Assembly (NCBI GenBank): GCA_002205965.3 | Contig: NADL03000692.1 | Location: forward strand, 1,054,001 to 1,118,000 | From: Kappaphycus alvarezii | Lineage: Eukaryota; Rhodophyta; Florideophyceae; Gigartinales; Solieriaceae | Length of the DNA: 64,000 bases | Reading direction: 5' to 3' | Part shown: positions 27,566 to 39,917 of the stretch, one piece after another | How positions within the stretch are numbered: position 1 is the stretch's first letter | Layout of the letters: each line of letters opens with the position of its first letter | Notes under the pieces: generated by a model | Database searches by the model: none | What the model was told of the DNA's origin: nothing | The model's input: the letters and a program-made list of their open reading frames with translations, nothing else | Program-made: the position numbers and the translations under genes

Positions 27566-28500
27566 TGTTGGTACAAACTCATTCCTTTCCGCAAATTCTT
27601 GTTTCCCTTCACCCTTACAACTACCCTTCACCTATTCTTCTTTAATCAATTTCTATTAATTATTATTTTAAAAAAAGAAATACTGAAAGTATGTTTACTA
27701 TATGAATCTATAAGGAAGAATGACGCTTTATTGTTTGAAGAAAAGTCCGCACTACACAGGACCTCGGGTTCTGCTAGACGGACGACTCCGGGCAATGGCT
27801 GAACCGATTGCCCACTCAAGCGAAAAAGGGACCGGAAGAAAACTCCACCAACTGAACCGGGGATTCAGAAGGCTTAAAAAACTCCCGCTGTAAGCACATG
27901 AATCTATAATAACTGTGTGACTCCATTTTCAAATTTATGTTTGAAGATTTGGTCCTCCATTTTCGAAGAGAAACCTCTCTACTTTTTATAGGCTTCATCC
28001 TATGAATTTATTACGATATTTTTTCAAAAATACTCTCTATTTTGCCCCGATTTAAGGTATTTACAAATCCGCAGCATCGTTTCGCACTTTTTTTTTCGAC
28101 CAAGGCGTTAAAAATTAATGAATACATTCACCTAGTGCTATTGAAACCTCGTTGAAAAGCACCCATAATATCAACCATTCCATCTGCTCATCCCCACCTT
28201 TTCGTGCTTCTCGTCGACGTGAATCATCTCTGCCAGCCACTCAGCATCGCGAGAGGAACCAGAGTCCCGAGTAACATCAGCTTCCTGGCTTTAATGGCCA
28301 TGTCACAACTGACTAAGAGAAATTTCTCAGTAGGATGGACCGGGAACGCGCCCGAAAGTGGGTTCATCGTCCGTTCGTGGAGAATTCAAAGGATTTACAA
28401 GAGGATGAGGCGAATTTGGAGGTCTTTGAAGAAATTTCATCGGCTTGTAAGGCAACTCAGGTCCAATCATTCCAGCTTAAGCAGCTGTAGGTAAATTGGA
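27566..28500 (+). repeat. 3' LTR of copy 2 with acidic-ORF remnant, 3' end not found
   Basis: Starts TGTTGGTACA after a polypurine-like ACCGGGAGCTAG. The upstream part (28020-28110) aligns with 61380-61460 in another LTR. The acidic-ORF relative lies at 28170-28492, including M-D-R-E-R-A-R-K-W-V-H-R. The TATA-box portion that should follow was not found, so the LTR is truncated or too diverged. Confidence 0.55.
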
Positions 28501-31500
28501 ACTGGGTGCTTACCTTTTCGTTTCTTAGAAGTTAAAAAGACTGTCCCGATTGTGTTGGCCCGAAATAAGGAAGATTTAATAGACCATCTGTGATGCAGTC
28601 AGGTTCATCAGCAGAAGAAGTCACAACCTATGGAAATATTCCCTCTGTTGGCACAATTACTGGAAAAGAGAACGACATAACCGTTTGAAAATGAGAGGGA
28701 GAATAAATAAGCAAGTTTCATTGAAGAACCCAACTAACGTCAATCTGTAGCAGACGAAATCGAAACTTCTGGCTAAACTAAAAGAAATGAAAAGCTGAAG
28801 AGAGGTGAAAATAACGTCAAGAGGAACATCTCTGTTCCAAAAATTGGTAATACGTATTATTATTTTACCACAGTAAGAGAAAATAATTCATTTCATGATA
28901 ACAAAAAAAACATCGACTCAACAAAAACTTGTCAAATGCGAAAAATCGAAGCGAGGTTAATTTATTTTGCTGAACTGAAAGACTTATGCAACCTAACGAG
29001 CAACAAAAAAAATCTGTTAAAAATAATATCTACTTTTCAAGAATTCATTTCAAACCCTTTTACAATTCAAATCACCGGTTACAACACTTTAATTGATTGA
29101 AAATGTCAAAAATACCAATAAACCAGTTATATTAAATAAGATCAGGCAAAACTGTCAAGAGATAGCTGCAAAAAAACGTTTTTGTCCTCAAAAGCTTTAC
29201 TAAGCTCATCAAAGAGGTCAATTTACAGCGCCGAAAACAATAAGGTTATATTTCCGATAACTTTCGAATACATAAAGACTAGAAAATAAGAAACAACACC
29301 AATGTTTGATACAATCAGTAAAACAATACCCGCAGGAAGTAGCATTATAATTATTCGTCTATGCTTCTGCAAAATTTGAAAAACGTAGATATCTGTTCAA
29401 AATATCTTTATTTATAACACTATAAGAAAATTGCGACTTTTACTCAACTATTAAATCTGATTTCTCTGTCCAAATAAATATAATGTTTTGACATAAACCC
29501 CTAGAGAATTATATGAGAGTTTTTGTGCATTTAGGAAAGAAAAAGAAAGAGTCTAGTGGTATTCATCACTCAATCAAAGAAAAAAGCGAGAAAATGATCT
29601 ATAATTAAAAATTATTAAGGATGATTTAATAGAGAATAGCTTATTATTTAATTCAAATAGAAAAATAGAAATCGTTACAAAAAAAGAAGTGGAAAATGTG
29701 CTTCTTAATGACATGAATAGGCATTAAGGCAGTTACTGCTATAATTGAGTGAAATAAATAGAAGGCAGCATTACTTCCTGGAATCCGAGGAAGCCTTCAC
29801 GCATTCCTTAAAGATTCCATTAGATGTAAGAATAAATCGATAGATAAAGAATTGTCACCGGGATAAACTCGGTTTTTGGATTAAGATTGTTCTAATCAAA
29901 TCAGCTAAAGTATCGTTGATGAAAAAAATATTTGGTCATAATTAGAATAAAGAAATTAGATGGAAAAACGTGATATTCTCAAGTCATCTAATAAATAAAA
30001 CTGATTCATAAAATTTTGGAGATAGTATAAATCATAATAAAAGAGTCCTTCACAAGAATTTGAAGATGAATTTGAGATTAAAATGTTAAATGATTTGATT
30101 GAGTCATTTACATTAAGTTTTCTAGAAACTTTAATTTGCGCTTAGTTCATTTTTGTATAACGCTCTTTATTTTACCTAATATAAAGGAAATGCTGAGCAT
30201 ATATCTTGGATCCAAACCCTCCTTGCCCCAAGTACATACTATAACCATAAAGGTTCTACAAAAACTCTCTGATCCCTCAGAATTCCCGCGTTGAAATCCT
30301 CCGGGATGGTTTTCGTGTGCGGCGCTTGGGACTTTTGCATTAGGATAACTTTGGCGACTAATTCAAATAAGTGTGGTAAGATGCAACTTTATTGAGTAAT
30401 CTGATTCAATAACTGCGCTTGTGGTACCAAGTAAAATGATGCATCAAAAACAGATAGTGGCATTACTAGAAATGGGTGAATTTAGGAGCTTTTATTAGAA
30501 CAGGGGATAAATTTTAATAAAAATAATTGTAAACAGGGACGAAGCTAGAGATAGAAGAGTACAGAAGAGTTATTGGGAGTTCACAAACTCCATAGGTTAT
30601 CATAGATGAAGAGTGGGATTTGTTTGCAAGTGTCACTCAGAACCTGCTGGTTGTGCAGACATTGTTCTCAGAAAATTCCAAACTTCTCTACATGTGATAA
30701 GTTTGAATTTCTTCATGCGTAAATGACGCACTACTAGTTTAATAGTGTATGGGGAATAAATTTACTTTGTTTCTTTCTACTTTTTGGTCTGTTTGCAGTA
30801 GTTATTCCTTGAGAATGATCATCATAAAGAATTTGATAAACCATCAAAAATCACTTCTGGTAAGTCTCTTCTTTGTATATAATATCTAGTGTTACTTACG
30901 GTTTCATATACTCACATATACTTCAGTTTGCTAAGAATTGATCTGTTTTTTCGGTAATTTCTCAAAATCTCGCAAATAATTAATTAGTCAACCGAAATTT
31001 GTTCTTTTCATACGAGAAAATCCTAGAAAGATTCGTTGAGATCCACAAAGATTACAATCTATGTAATGAATGTTCTCCATCAAATCCACCAGTTCCGGCC
31101 AATAGATTTCACGAGTGACCGTTCAATATTTACGATCATAAAAGGTCTTTAAGAATCTGAGAGAAGAAAATTAAGACCCACCGTATATTTTTCGTAAGCT
31201 CAGCAGTTTTGAGCAAAACCCACCCAAGTCTAAATGATAATACTTGCTTTAATTCCTTTTGAATTTGAATAGATACAATAGGCTTGCAAAGACTTTACTT
31301 TCTTATTACACCAGTTGGTAGAGCTTGCTTCATGCACCAAAAATCTAAATAGTTCACTAGTTTAGAATATTACAGCAGAGGTCCTTATCGTATTCTAAAA
31401 CACGATTTTTGCTGCTTATGTTTCACATGCACATTGGAAAAACATGAGATATTTTACTTGACTAAAAACTAATTGATTAATTACCCAAATATAGGGAAAA

Positions 31501-34500
31501 TTGTGGGAAAGCTTCATTTCTAACCGTAATATTTCAAATAGCTGCTTCGGTAAAGCTTTCGCGTGTATATGAAAATAAGAGTCATTCATAAGAAAAATCC
31601 GAAAGACCCTCTCATTACTTGCAAAGGAAAGAAAAACTCTGTTCTATGCGAAGACATAGCTCTTTGCATACTAAATCATAAAAATATTAACATATTTAAC
31701 AAAAAAATTATAGTATACCTTATCAAAGCAAGGTATTTTTAATGCTTTTTTCCATAATTTTAAAAACTTGATTTTGAATCTATTGAAGAGCAAATTCATC
31801 AAACACAAGCCCTTCTAGATATTTTTGATTCCTTATTTAAAATTGGACGTAAAAAAAATGCAAGCACCATCTCATCAACCACAAAGTAATTTTTTTAAGT
31901 AATTTCGGTATTTACCGGTCTCGAGAAAAATATGAGGGAAATAATTTTTGCCTTCAACAGGAGCACACTGCAACACCGTTGTTTCAAAAATTAGGGTTAG
32001 CGACACCGATCAGTTCCTGAAATTTTCATATTGGATAGAAATCAAGCTTCCATAATCAGGGTTTGAGTAGTCCTTTTTAGATTCTAAGGGCAAAAAGGTC
32101 TCTCTTTGCGGCTCATTGGATAAAGAAAAAATGCGCAAAATTATATTCTGAAAGGTAAAATAGAAAAGATTATTCGATTCTTGAGTTCTCAATATATTGA
32201 ATGCGGATCAGCTCCGAGAAGAATTTGAAGTTGTGTTTAGTTCCATTGCTTTATCGGCAGCTAAAAAATCAATATTTTTCTCAACAAAAGAATAAATAAG
32301 ATATTAGTTCAACTGCACATTAACTTGAATGATAACCCCTCATTAAAATAATGTCATATCAAAAAGAAAACAAATGTACGCAAATTTTGAATTTTAAAAC
32401 AGCTCTTTGTCGAACAAAAGAAAACTTTTAGAATGATATGGATTTAGAAATGAAACTTTTATCTTTAAAAGATAAACATCGCTTTTTGAGATTCTAGAAA
32501 CACAAAATGAACGTAAAGAAACATCAACATTCTTAAGTTCTTAAAAAAATTCCTTTTACACAGATAATTTCCAAATCTGGAAGTAAATGATGTAGGAGAA
32601 GATTTATGAAACGTTCTTTATGTGCCTGGAAAAGCTCTTCATTTATGTTTATGTTGGAAGAGATTTCTCTCTATCAAAACGTCTTGATTCAAAAGATTGC
32701 AATAGAATATACACAAAATAATTTTTACTCATTGAAGCCGCCACAAACATGTAATGTTTTTCACTGAAAAGGGATAATAAAAGCAGTAGTAAGAGCATAA
32801 ATTCCCGATAAGGTAGTTAAATTAATGTCATAAATCCATTTACATTCTCAGAAATCGGTGGTTTCATTTTCAAAGACGGGAAAAGTATAAAAATTTAGTA
32901 AATTTCTATACCATCAAGAATGATTCAAATCTCGATATTTACTTCAGTACATCCGAAATGACTCGAATAATTAATGTGAAGCCCTTATTTCCGTCTCTTT
33001 TATTACTAAAACTGACTTTCGGCTTTTTATGGACTACTTGGACTACAGTTCAACTGTCTGGAGCAGCATTCAACCAGTTTTTTTGGACTTTTTCCAAATT
33101 TATTTTCTTCTTTTATGTTACTACCAGCAATTTTTCCGTTCTATTTTACCCTTCCCTGTCATTTACTGTTCAATTAATATTTTACAAAGATTATCTGTTC
33201 GGAAATATTTACATAGGAACTGATTTGATCTGTTTCTATCTGGATGCCCCGATACTTTATGTTGCCTTTACAAGGTCATTTTCAATAAGAGGAGAAACAT
33301 ATTGATGAACCTTAAAATGGTAAAAATTTTGTGGCTGATTTCTAACTTCACTGAAAAATTAAAACCAAGTTCAGTAGCAAGTTTAAACTATCATGGTTCG
33401 TATAATTTGGTAATGGGGGTTCTACACAACAAAAAAAGAGATAAGAAAAGAACTGTTCCGAAAATAAATTCCTTTCCATCAGAAAATCATTTTATACTCA
33501 TCGTAAAGGTGATTCTCTCCTTTCTTGTTTATAACTGTTAGGCTATGTGTACTGACTGAACGTATTTCACAGGAACAGGGATAGTTAAAGTTTGTCGAAA
33601 AAATGTTTATAGAGATTGGTAGAATTATTCATGCTGATTTGGAGAGTTCAATCTTCACTACGCAATCTTCATCGGGTACGATTGAATCAAAAAAAAGACA
33701 AAGCTGCACAAAATCCAAGACCTTTACCATGGGGTGTCCGTCTATTTTATATATTGGAACATCTCCGTAGCCTGAATTGTCATTAGAAAATTTCCAAGTA
33801 TAAATATGGCCTATAAAATTTTATTACTCATGAAGACCTTGAGAATACATTTAATATGCTCTACCAATCAAACTACAAGGTTTTTATCCCCTAGATTCAC
33901 TCAAAAGTAGAAAGGGCTAGCCAAAAATATCAATCAATTCCCTAATTGCATACTGTAAACTGAATTACAATATAATAGCTTGGATTTGACATTTCATATG
34001 TCCATCTTTCCCCAAAATTTGGTTGTTGTCAAAAATTTGCAATAAGAACATTGTACCATAAGTTCTGAGCTCAAAAAGTTTACCTAAAACTGTAATGAAG
34101 TGGTTAGTCATTTTTAATGTACGTTCTCGCATAAAAGAGTCATAATCTGAAAACCGCAATCAAAAATGACACTTTTTTGAAGATTAGCTTCACCCAGATC
34201 ACTCTTTGCTCATAATTGGTTGCTGCGCAATTATTGGCTTAAAAGTAAGATGCAATTAAATATTTCTGTGTTACATATCTGTCACCAATACCACCAGTAT
34301 TAATGTAACTACTTTATGACTAGTTCCATATTCTGGACTTAGTTTTAGTATATCGTTCCAACTATATCAGATTCATTTTTTGGGGCTCAATATTTTAATT
34401 ACAACGTTCTAAGAGCACTTTTATTGCATTTCCACTGATTTTACTGGATTCTTTTCCTCGTTTACAGCATCATTTCAAAGTTCAATTTGAATAAGTATTC

Positions 34501-34990
34501 AATTGACACTTCTATTTAAGTCCTACTTTTGTCAATTTGCAGCGATTTAATGTAAGAGTCTCTTTGAATTTTTCTCATCATCGATGCCGACGAAAGTATC
34601 AATGAAGTATTTTTTCCCTCATAAGTACGCGACTGACTGTTTAAACTTAGCTGCCGATGTGAGGATGTTATATAAGTGTTATTAAGTTTCCAGTTTATCG
34701 CATGGATTACTCTTATTCATCCGTTTTATAAAATTATGGATATTTGCAAATCTTCATTTTCCAAACTGGTGCGCTGCCAGTGAAATGCTTGTCTTGCACT
34801 TCTGACTACTCTCCAACGTTGTTTTCTATGTTCAAAAGTCAATGGATTTATTCTGTGTAGTTTACTAGTTTTATATTCTTTCTTACAGAAAGTTCAGCTT
34901 TTCTTTACCATCTACCGCATCTATAGGCTCAATTGTTTTAAATTTCTCGAGCCCTTTGCGTGCTGATATACTTTTATCTCATTTGCAAAC
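28501..34990. other. AT-rich interval with no recognisable gene
   Basis: About 6.5 kb of AT-rich sequence with only short frames. The longest, 32958-33305, is phenylalanine- and leucine-rich with no motif and looks like chance. No LTR, tail A, tail B or block D match was seen by eye. It could be host intergenic DNA or very old element debris. Confidence 0.6.
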
Positions 34991-35045
34991 ACAATTTCAC
35001 TTTGAACCTTCATTCTTATTATATATTTGATAGTTTTGGACGTTT

Positions 35046-35313
35046 ATGCAAGATGCGGCTCCGTGTCATCACCCCCGAATAGTCAGTGACTGGCTCTGGG
35101 ATTGGTATGCAATTGTTTTAGACTGGCCTGCGTACAGCCCCGATCTGAATCCTATAGAAAATCTGCGGGGATCCTCGCTCAAGTGGTGTACGAGAATGGG
35201 AGTCAGTTTGAAAATGTGGACTCAATTTTTGAGAAATTTAAAGAGTTCTGGGAGGCTTTTAAGGGTGAGCACTTCGTAGAACATTGTTACCTCTATAATC
35301 AAGAGGTGTAGCA
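35046..35313 (+). pseudogene. Tc1/mariner transposase C-terminal fragment
   Basis: MQDAAPCHHPRIVSDWL then VLDWPAYSPDLNPIENL: the second D in Q-D-x-A-P-x-H and the last acidic residue in S-P-D-L-N-P-I-E-N, as in Tc1/mariner DDE transposases. The frame shifts by one base after I-E-N-L. The other frame continues G-I-L-A-Q-V-V-Y and ends at a stop near 35311. The N-terminal half and terminal inverted repeats were not found. Confidence 0.85.
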
Positions 35314-35899
35314 TGGTTTTGGGAGTAAGTGGTTTGTCGATACCATATTGATATTTAGAAAAAGGCACTTTTATCTCGTTCGCCACAAACATACTTTATC
35401 TTTGTTTCCATTGTGGAAAGTACAGTCGAGCGTATCTTTTGAATTTACCATTACCTTTGAAAGTCAATGTGATATTTGTCCTCACCGTATCAATGTTCGC
35501 TTAGTAACAGATTTTCTACTTGAGTGATTTCTTGCTAAGTTTATTGCTATTCTACACATTCTTTATCTTTTTTTTCATCACGATCCCCTTTTTCAAATTG
35601 AAAAATTTCAAAGTTCTTTTTCCAAATAAATCCAAATTCACCGTACCACTGTAATTTCCATTACATGTTTGAGGATTTCTTTCCTCCTTTTTCAAAAGAG
35701 AAAAATTTCGACTGGTGATCCGTTTTTACCTCTAAATTCAGTCTTGATATTTTATCAGCCAAATTTTTTATGCTGCCCCTGAATTCACGCAAATTTAAGG
35801 TTGCATAGTTTCAAGGTTTTTTTACCAAAACCTTGAAACTTACAGAAGACATGCCCCTATTTAATGTTCTATAGAACCGTCCCTGATGTATTATTTCTA

Positions 35900-36909
35900 C
35901 TTTCAACAACTACACCAGCTCACATACACAGCCCCTCAGTTTCCACCAGCACGACCCACCTCCTTCCGTCTTTTACCATAAAAAATCAAACAAGGCCCAG
36001 CGTCGCATCAGCAGCCTAGCTTTGATGGATAACGGGCCATCGACCTATGATGTGCATGTCAGTAGGGTGGAGCGGTAGCTCTTTCAGGAGTGGGTCCGTG
36101 GGCACTTAGTAGAGGACCCAGAGGAAGCGGGGTAGTCGGAGGGGTCAGAGGAGAACGAGGTGGATGTGGAGGTATCCTAGAATGAAAAGCACTTTGCATT
36201 CCCGTAGAAGCAGATGGTTTATAACCGTTAGGGGTTGCTAAGGGGAAGTGAGAGGAGACTGAAGGCATTACGTAATTTTGGACTCCTCGGATGTGGATGT
36301 AGCGGAAATTGAGAGTTGCGATGATTACCTATACTATCTTGATATTTCAGATGATTCCATCTATAATTCTGAGTCATTCAAGGGAATTTGGAGGGATTCT
36401 ATTAGAAGTGTGAATTTTTTGCAGTACTTTCTTGGTTCTGACCTCGAGGATTGTAATTCTGAGTACCAGAGATACATATTTATTATGAAAGTATCTTATG
36501 GTTAGTCTTTATCAGCCACGTGACTTGTTTTGGGGCATCCTATTGTAATGAGCACGTTTATTTGAAATTTTAGGTCTAACGGAAAAGTCTATATAAGCTT
36601 AGTAAACTTCTTCGAGCTTGGATAGATCAACTAAGTTGCTAGGCAACCTCAAACTAACTCCCAAATAATTAGGAAGCTGAGAGTAAACTTCGTACCCAGG
36701 AAACGATTCTCTTACGCTGGTCACAGACCAGAGGTGATAATGAACCCTTCCTCTGCAATACTCGCCTATATCATCTTGAAGTATTGTCCTTACCTACCTC
36801 TTTTTTTTCGCTCAACTACACCATGGTAATACTTTTTGCCTCTTGTAACACCTCCCTCCTGGAAGAATTTCTTCTGAGGATCGCTTCACCTGATGATTTA
36901 TCCCTATCA
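35900..36909 (+). repeat. LTR of the Ty3-like family (L4), 5' edge unknown
   Basis: Ends TTTATCCCTATCA at 36909. The TATA box is at 36590-36597 and the hairpin relative at about 36670-36690. The 5' edge is unclear; homology to other LTRs is felt from about 35590 onward. No TSD found (right flank GTCTC). It faces the solo LTR at 38626-39917 in inverted orientation 1.7 kb away. Confidence 0.65.
35975..36505 (+). pseudogene. LTR-encoded acidic protein, broken copy
   Basis: N-terminal piece near 35990-36110 reads K-A-Q-R-R-I-S-S-L-A-L and E-W-V-R-G-H-L-V-E-D-P-E-E, with a TAG at 36077. The C-terminal frame 36278-36505 reads MDSSDVDVAEIESC, LDISDDSIYNSESF and F-L-G-S-D-L-E-D. This matches the intact ORF at 8488-9246 at both ends; the D/E tract is not expanded here. 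Confidence 0.6.
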
Positions 36910-37671
36910 GTCTCCATAATATAATTGACTTGATGCTTCTCGTAAGGGCAGCAGCTCAGTTTCGTATCGAAAAAAATCCTGCAGAGGAACGGCACTAGTA
37001 GCATCTAAGTTTCAGCTTCTTGTATAAGCGGAGAATTTCAATAGAGATAAATAAATCGCGGAAATACAACGTTACGAGATCTTATAGCTAGCCTATTTGA
37101 ACACAAGACAATCTCACAACAGGTTGCTCAATCGCCAGCATTATGCATGTTCGTGAGGCATTAATAAGAGGGCTTGCGTGGAAAGGAACATGATAGAATA
37201 ATCGCTTTATTTCAAACTATAACTACTTCAGCGTAGGGGTATGTTGAAATGTATTGAAGCATGTCTATTATTATATTGAGGCAGCGGTTCTACGAATATA
37301 ATGGTCCTAATGCATGGACGCGCAATACAAGCTGTAATATCTAATGACGCATTCCTCTTCGCCTACCTTGACCCGCTCAGGTAGTCCCATGCTCACGAAG
37401 GTGCTGAACCTTTTCTTTTTCCTCCTTTTCTTCTCTTCAAACTCCGAGTAGATTCTGCTTGCTAGAAGTATCAGACGACGAAGTAAATTATTTTATATTA
37501 CTCCTTATGCGAACGAACTTGGGTGGGGAGTTAATAAATAGCTTCCGGCCGTGGGAATATGTTGAATGTGCTTCTAGCGTTCACTGAGACCATTGCATGT
37601 CCATAGTCGGAGCCATGCACTTTGGTAAACATGTGGGCGTTATCTAAGAGGGAGTTAGCAGTATCTTTAAT

Positions 37672-38049
37672 TCAGTTGTAAATTTGCCCCGGGAGACAAC
37701 GGAAAGATGGCGAATCTGCAAGCGTGAATTTGGGAAGATTTTTGGTAATTGAGTGGTGGAAAATCTGCCGATCGCAGTCTGGCAGCGTAACTCTGAGCGA
37801 ATCTGAATCAAGAGTATTTTTGAAACGGAAATTAAAGGGAAAAATCATGGAGGGAAGTAGCCTATGAGAACCATTGGCCGGTATTGATAAAATCAGGGAG
37901 ACAAGCAAATCCGTTTTGAGAGTGGTAGCAGTCAAAACGACATGGCGATAGCGAAGAGAGAGTAGATCTGATCTAGGGATAGAAAGGGGAAAGAATGGTG
38001 TAATTTCAGATATATTCGACCTAATGAAGCCGCGATTTTCCAGCTTCAA
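37672..38049 (-). CDS. Unrecognised ORF, 125 aa
   Basis: Open frame with S-I-P-R-S-D-L-L-S-L-R-Y and a P-A-N-G-S-H-R-L-L-P segment. I recognise no domain. It lies between two inverted LTRs. The rest of 36910-38250 shows only a repeat-C fragment at 37462-37500. It could be part of an unknown element or chance. Confidence 0.25.
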   Translation of the reverse strand: MKLENRGFIRSNISEITPFFPLSIPRSDLLSLRYRHVVLTATTLKTDLLVSLILSIPANGSHRLLPSMIFPFNFRFKNTLDSDSLRVTLPDCDRQIFHHSITKNLPKFTLADSPSFRCLPGQIYN

Positions 38050-38625
38050 TTTGAACCCAGTTAGCTTGTCCTATCTTATAAAATACCTAACTTTTCGATC
38101 TGGTCTCAGAAAGGCGGAAAGTTTTTCGGTAATTTTATTATTTGGAAAGATTAGTAAGCTTGTTAACTGCGCGTAGTGCGAAGACTAGAATTCATCTGAA
38201 AAAAGGTTACAAATATATTCATTCCAGCAAGTTCTTCACCGAATTACAAAAACAGAAAAAGCTTGGGTGTATTTAAATTTGAAGATATATTCCATCTAAC
38301 CTATAAAAGTTTCTAGACAACTGCAATCGACTCAAGGAAGTGTGTCGAAGTAGTAAAGGGGGAGAAAGTACTCTCCGTCAAAGGGCATTTTCAGGACAAC
38401 CATCATGCACGCCGCATTGGATATGACGGGTGCTGCAGCGCTCATTTGCATTAAAACCCCCGAACCTTTCCGTACGTCTCCATTTCCCTCACGGCCAAGT
38501 TCCTTGCCACGTAATTTAGCACTTCACATGCATCCGGGTGCCAACCTCCAAGAGTGGAAGCCAGCAATCCATGAGCCTACATCTGGCAGAGGTCGCGATA
38601 AAAGATTGATATCTTCTCTGCTTTA

Positions 38626-39917
38626 TGATAGGGGTAAATCGCCGGAAGAAGAGATACCCAGAACCCGCTACCCCAAAAAGGAGGTGTTGCAAGTGACAAA
38701 AGTGCTGCCGTGGTATAGTTGGGCGGACAGAATGATTTAGGTAAGGGCAAAAGTTGAAAGGGCTATAAGCGGGTATAAAAGGGGCAGGATCTAGCACCAA
38801 TGCTCTGCGACTAGCGTAGTAAACAGGGTTTTGGGTCTGAAGTTGATTACTAACTTACTAACTACTTGGGACTTGAGGTTATCTGCCAACATGCTTTCCC
38901 TCTCAAAGAGGAGCAGTTATCTCAGCTTATATGGGCTTTTTATTAACCGTAAATCCTCAATACTGTATACCAAATACCATAAAATGTACTAGAACAAATC
39001 ATGCGGACGATAGAAACTAGTGATAAGATACTCTATAGTAAATATCTACATTTTATCCTCAAAATCGTCATTTCTAAGATCTACACCAAAAAACTCCTCT
39101 AAAATATCCATACCCCCAATAAATTCCCCTCAAATTCCCCCGAACGGCTCAGAATGATAGATGACCTCATGAGACATATCAAGATCCTCCAATCCTTCCT
39201 CGCGACCTTAGCATGCGCATCAACCCCCTGAGTCCGAGATCACTGTGACGCTCTCACTCTCCGAACTTTCGGCACCCACCTCATCCTCCTTTGCCTCCTC
39301 CGTCTCATCCGCGAAATTATGACGAAAACACTCCTGAACACGTTCCTGGTCCATCTTGCGGTAGTAGTCGTCGAAGTCCGTCGGCTCATGCTGAAGCAAA
39401 GCCAGACCGTTGATATAGCTTGGCCCCGGGTGGGCTTTCTGATGGTAGATGTGGGAGTGTTGGTCTTTTTTGAGGGAGGACAAGTGGCTAATAGCTCACT
39501 CTTTTGATAGTCCGAAAAAGACGCTGGGGCGGCCCTGGACGGTTTGAAATAGGGCCAGCAGTCATATATATCCAGGCCCAATGAGTAATAAAATTAGCGA
39601 AAATTGATATTTCAATTGAGTATTACTTGTAACGGTGTTCATAGAGTCAAGTTTATCGGGTAATTCCATGTGTAAAAGAACCTCGACCGTATGTGAAGAT
39701 ATTCAGATTCGTATACTGCAATATACCCTCAAAGGATCTTGAACAATTTTCTGGAGAGGAAGGGAGTGAGTAGATATTGCTTCACAGAAAAAGGAAAGAG
39801 GGAAATGAAGAAGATAAACTAAGATTTTTGTCCCGTAGGCGAGAACGAAATGAATAGAAATGCCTAAGAATATTTTTTCCAAAAAGAAGGCAGATGTCTC
39901 GTTTTTCTCGTATAACA
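38626..39917 (-). mobile_element. Solo LTR (1292 bp) of the Ty3-like family in A3
   Basis: Plus-strand ends TGATAGGGGT and TATAACA. TSD CTTTA (38621-38625) and CTTTG (39918-39922), one mismatch. Removing it rejoins the family-A codons N-A-A-R-N-A-K to the Q-R-R-Y-Q-S-F segment, as in the uninterrupted copy at 6930. The sense strand is minus; it carries the acidic-ORF relative at 39045-39483. Confidence 0.85.
39045..39483 (-). pseudogene. LTR-encoded acidic protein, truncated copy
   Basis: The frame from 39483 is open for 87 codons: I-N-G-L-A-L, E-P-T-D-F-D-D-Y-Y-R-K-M, DQERVQECFRHNFADE, then an S/E-rich end with V-T-V-I-S-D-S. After a stop the C-terminal block reappears at about 39112-39050 as M-D-I-L-E-E-F-F-G-V-D-L. 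The order equals that of the intact ORF. V-x-[VI]-I-S-D-S resembles a SUMO-interaction motif, on pattern alone. Confidence 0.6.

Larger units (their letters stand above)
22840..28500 (+). mobile_element. Ty3/gypsy-like element, copy 2, strongly decayed
   Basis: Same order as copy 1, starting at the gag ATG (22863) and ending in a 3' LTR from 27566. No 5' LTR precedes it: sequence before about 22830 is the family-B RT. Stops and indels are dense. The RT motif C is destroyed and much of the integrase core is deleted. Confidence 0.8.

Noticed and set aside
31300..31380. tRNA-like CAGTTGGTAGAGC (A-box-like)
   Set aside because: No matching acceptor stem, anticodon arm or B box follows at the right distance.
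32958..33305. 115-aa hydrophobic ORF as a membrane protein
   Set aside because: Phenylalanine-rich composition is what AT-rich DNA gives by chance; no start context, no homologue recognised, no conserved neighbour.
35285..36909. LTR start for L4 at TGTTACCTC (35285)
   Set aside because: That sequence is still within the Tc1/mariner reading frame, and its flank does not match GTCTC after 36909.
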